A DNA stretch of 5,191 bases, from the NCBI GenBank assembly GCA_021797025.1, contig JAKAAK010000221.1, positions 1 to 5,191 on the forward strand. The letters are read 5' to 3'. The notes under the pieces are model-generated. The model did no database searches, was not told where the DNA came from, and saw only the letters and a program-made list of their open reading frames with translations. The position numbers were made by a program, and so were the translations under genes. Source of the DNA: Thermoplasmata archaeon (GTDB taxonomy: Archaea; Thermoplasmatota; Thermoplasmata; Thermoplasmatales; Thermoplasmataceae). Positions 4,563 to 5,191 of the stretch are shown piece by piece (the first letter of the stretch is position 1; every line of letters starts with the position of its first letter).

Positions 4563-5191
4563 TCCCGACAGTGAAATACAAAATATTTTGAATAATCAGG
4601 ATCCAGCATATTCTAATTTTTATAATGATCACACAGAACTTTCTAATTACAATCAGAACGGATCGTATTTTTATGGAATGGATGATGCCAGGGCCCTTGT
4701 TAAAACAGCTGAAAATGCGGAAACAATAGGATTAAGAAAGGAGCTCATTGCACAATATCTCTCAGAGAGCTCAGCATGGAATTTCTTAACAAATCAGGAA
4801 AAAACAAGAATTTTAAAGCATTTCAAAACAAATCAAGATGCTGAGGTTGAAAATTACAATGAACTTTATTTTCCTGGTGCTATACATATTGTTGAAGCAT
4901 TGACTTCAAAATTTAAATTTAAAACAATCCCAGAAATTGGAACGGATAGAGAAAATATTTATTATTTTAATGAGCAAATATTTGAGCGTGGCGAAGAAAT
5001 CATAAAAACTCAGGCGCATAATGAGTATCTGAAACAATGGCAGGAAATGTTAGAGGTGGCCGGTAAATCAGGGAATTCTGATAAAATTGCAAGGCTGCGA
5101 ACAAAAATAAGAAGTGCATTGAACGCAGGGCCGACATCGAACCAGATAAATGAAGTATTAGCGATGATCAGGCGAACTACTTTTACATCAG
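4555..5191 (+). CDS. D5/P4-type replication protein (phage/plasmid primase-helicase), N-terminal 212 aa, cut by window edge
   Basis: The frame stays open to the last base. Residues 110-212 follow the pattern of the D5_N domain that precedes the SF3 helicase in virus and plasmid replication proteins: a helix HIVEALTSKFKFKTI (111-125), then NIYYFNEQIFERGEEII (134-150), which matches the usual 'eiyyYdngiY' block, and finally INEVLAMIRRTTFTS (198-212), which matches the conserved helix before the ATPase. The P-loop domain would lie beyond the window. The first 105 residues are polar and Asn-rich followed by helices (44-90); no archaeo-eukaryotic primase motif is seen there, so this may be a helicase without its own primase, or the primase may be elsewhere. 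Family members unwind DNA at the origin of the element. The call rests on pattern memory and was not searched. Confidence 0.75.
   Translation, partial: MSNPDSEIQNILNNQDPAYSNFYNDHTELSNYNQNGSYFYGMDDARALVKTAENAETIGLRKELIAQYLSESSAWNFLTNQEKTRILKHFKTNQDAEVENYNELYFPGAIHIVEALTSKFKFKTIPEIGTDRENIYYFNEQIFERGEEIIKTQAHNEYLKQWQEMLEVAGKSGNSDKIARLRTKIRSALNAGPTSNQINEVLAMIRRTTFTS

Overview
The window looks like the left end of an integrated mobile element (provirus or integrated plasmid) in an archaeon, most likely of the Thermoplasmata. The support is: an archaeal-type tRNA-Pro 3' half with no sign of a bacterial gene context; TATA boxes about 25 bp in front of start codons (leaderless promoters) at several genes; heavy use of AGG/AGA and ATA codons; an archaeal-style tyrosine recombinase with a C-terminal GWELV-type tail; and the start of a D5/P4-type replication helicase of the kind carried by archaeal plasmids and viruses. 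The class assignment is an inference from protein style and was not tested by a search.

Layout. Bases 1-50 are the 3' half of tRNA-Pro(CGG), the presumed attachment site. At 108-1430 lies an intact integrase gene reading away from the tRNA. A 144-base gap (1431-1574) carries several nested inverted repeats. At 1575-2480 is an unrecognised 301-residue gene with one CPTC motif. A short AT-rich gap (2481-2624) separates it from a convergent, unrecognised 327-residue gene on the minus strand (2625-3608). A very AT-rich divergent region (3609-3780) holds promoters for both directions and a set of related TTACAA/TTGTAA palindromes. From 3781 to the right edge runs a tightly coupled rightward operon: four small unrecognised genes (57, 50, 58 and 94 residues), with 1-base gaps or 4-8 base overlaps, leading into the N-terminal 212 residues of the D5-type replication protein, which runs off the window.

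How it may work together (inference). The integrase places the element in the tRNA gene. The rightward operon is the replication module, transcribed leaderless from 3781, with downstream genes translated from strong GAGGTG ribosome binding sites. The divergent minus-strand gene contains a stretch that could be a ribbon-helix-helix fold and is a candidate for the factor that binds the palindromes flanking the operon's TATA box. The AT-rich divergent region next to the replication gene is also a candidate origin. The most novel material is the set of unrecognised genes and the operator-like cluster; no defence system, CRISPR array or insertion sequence is visible.
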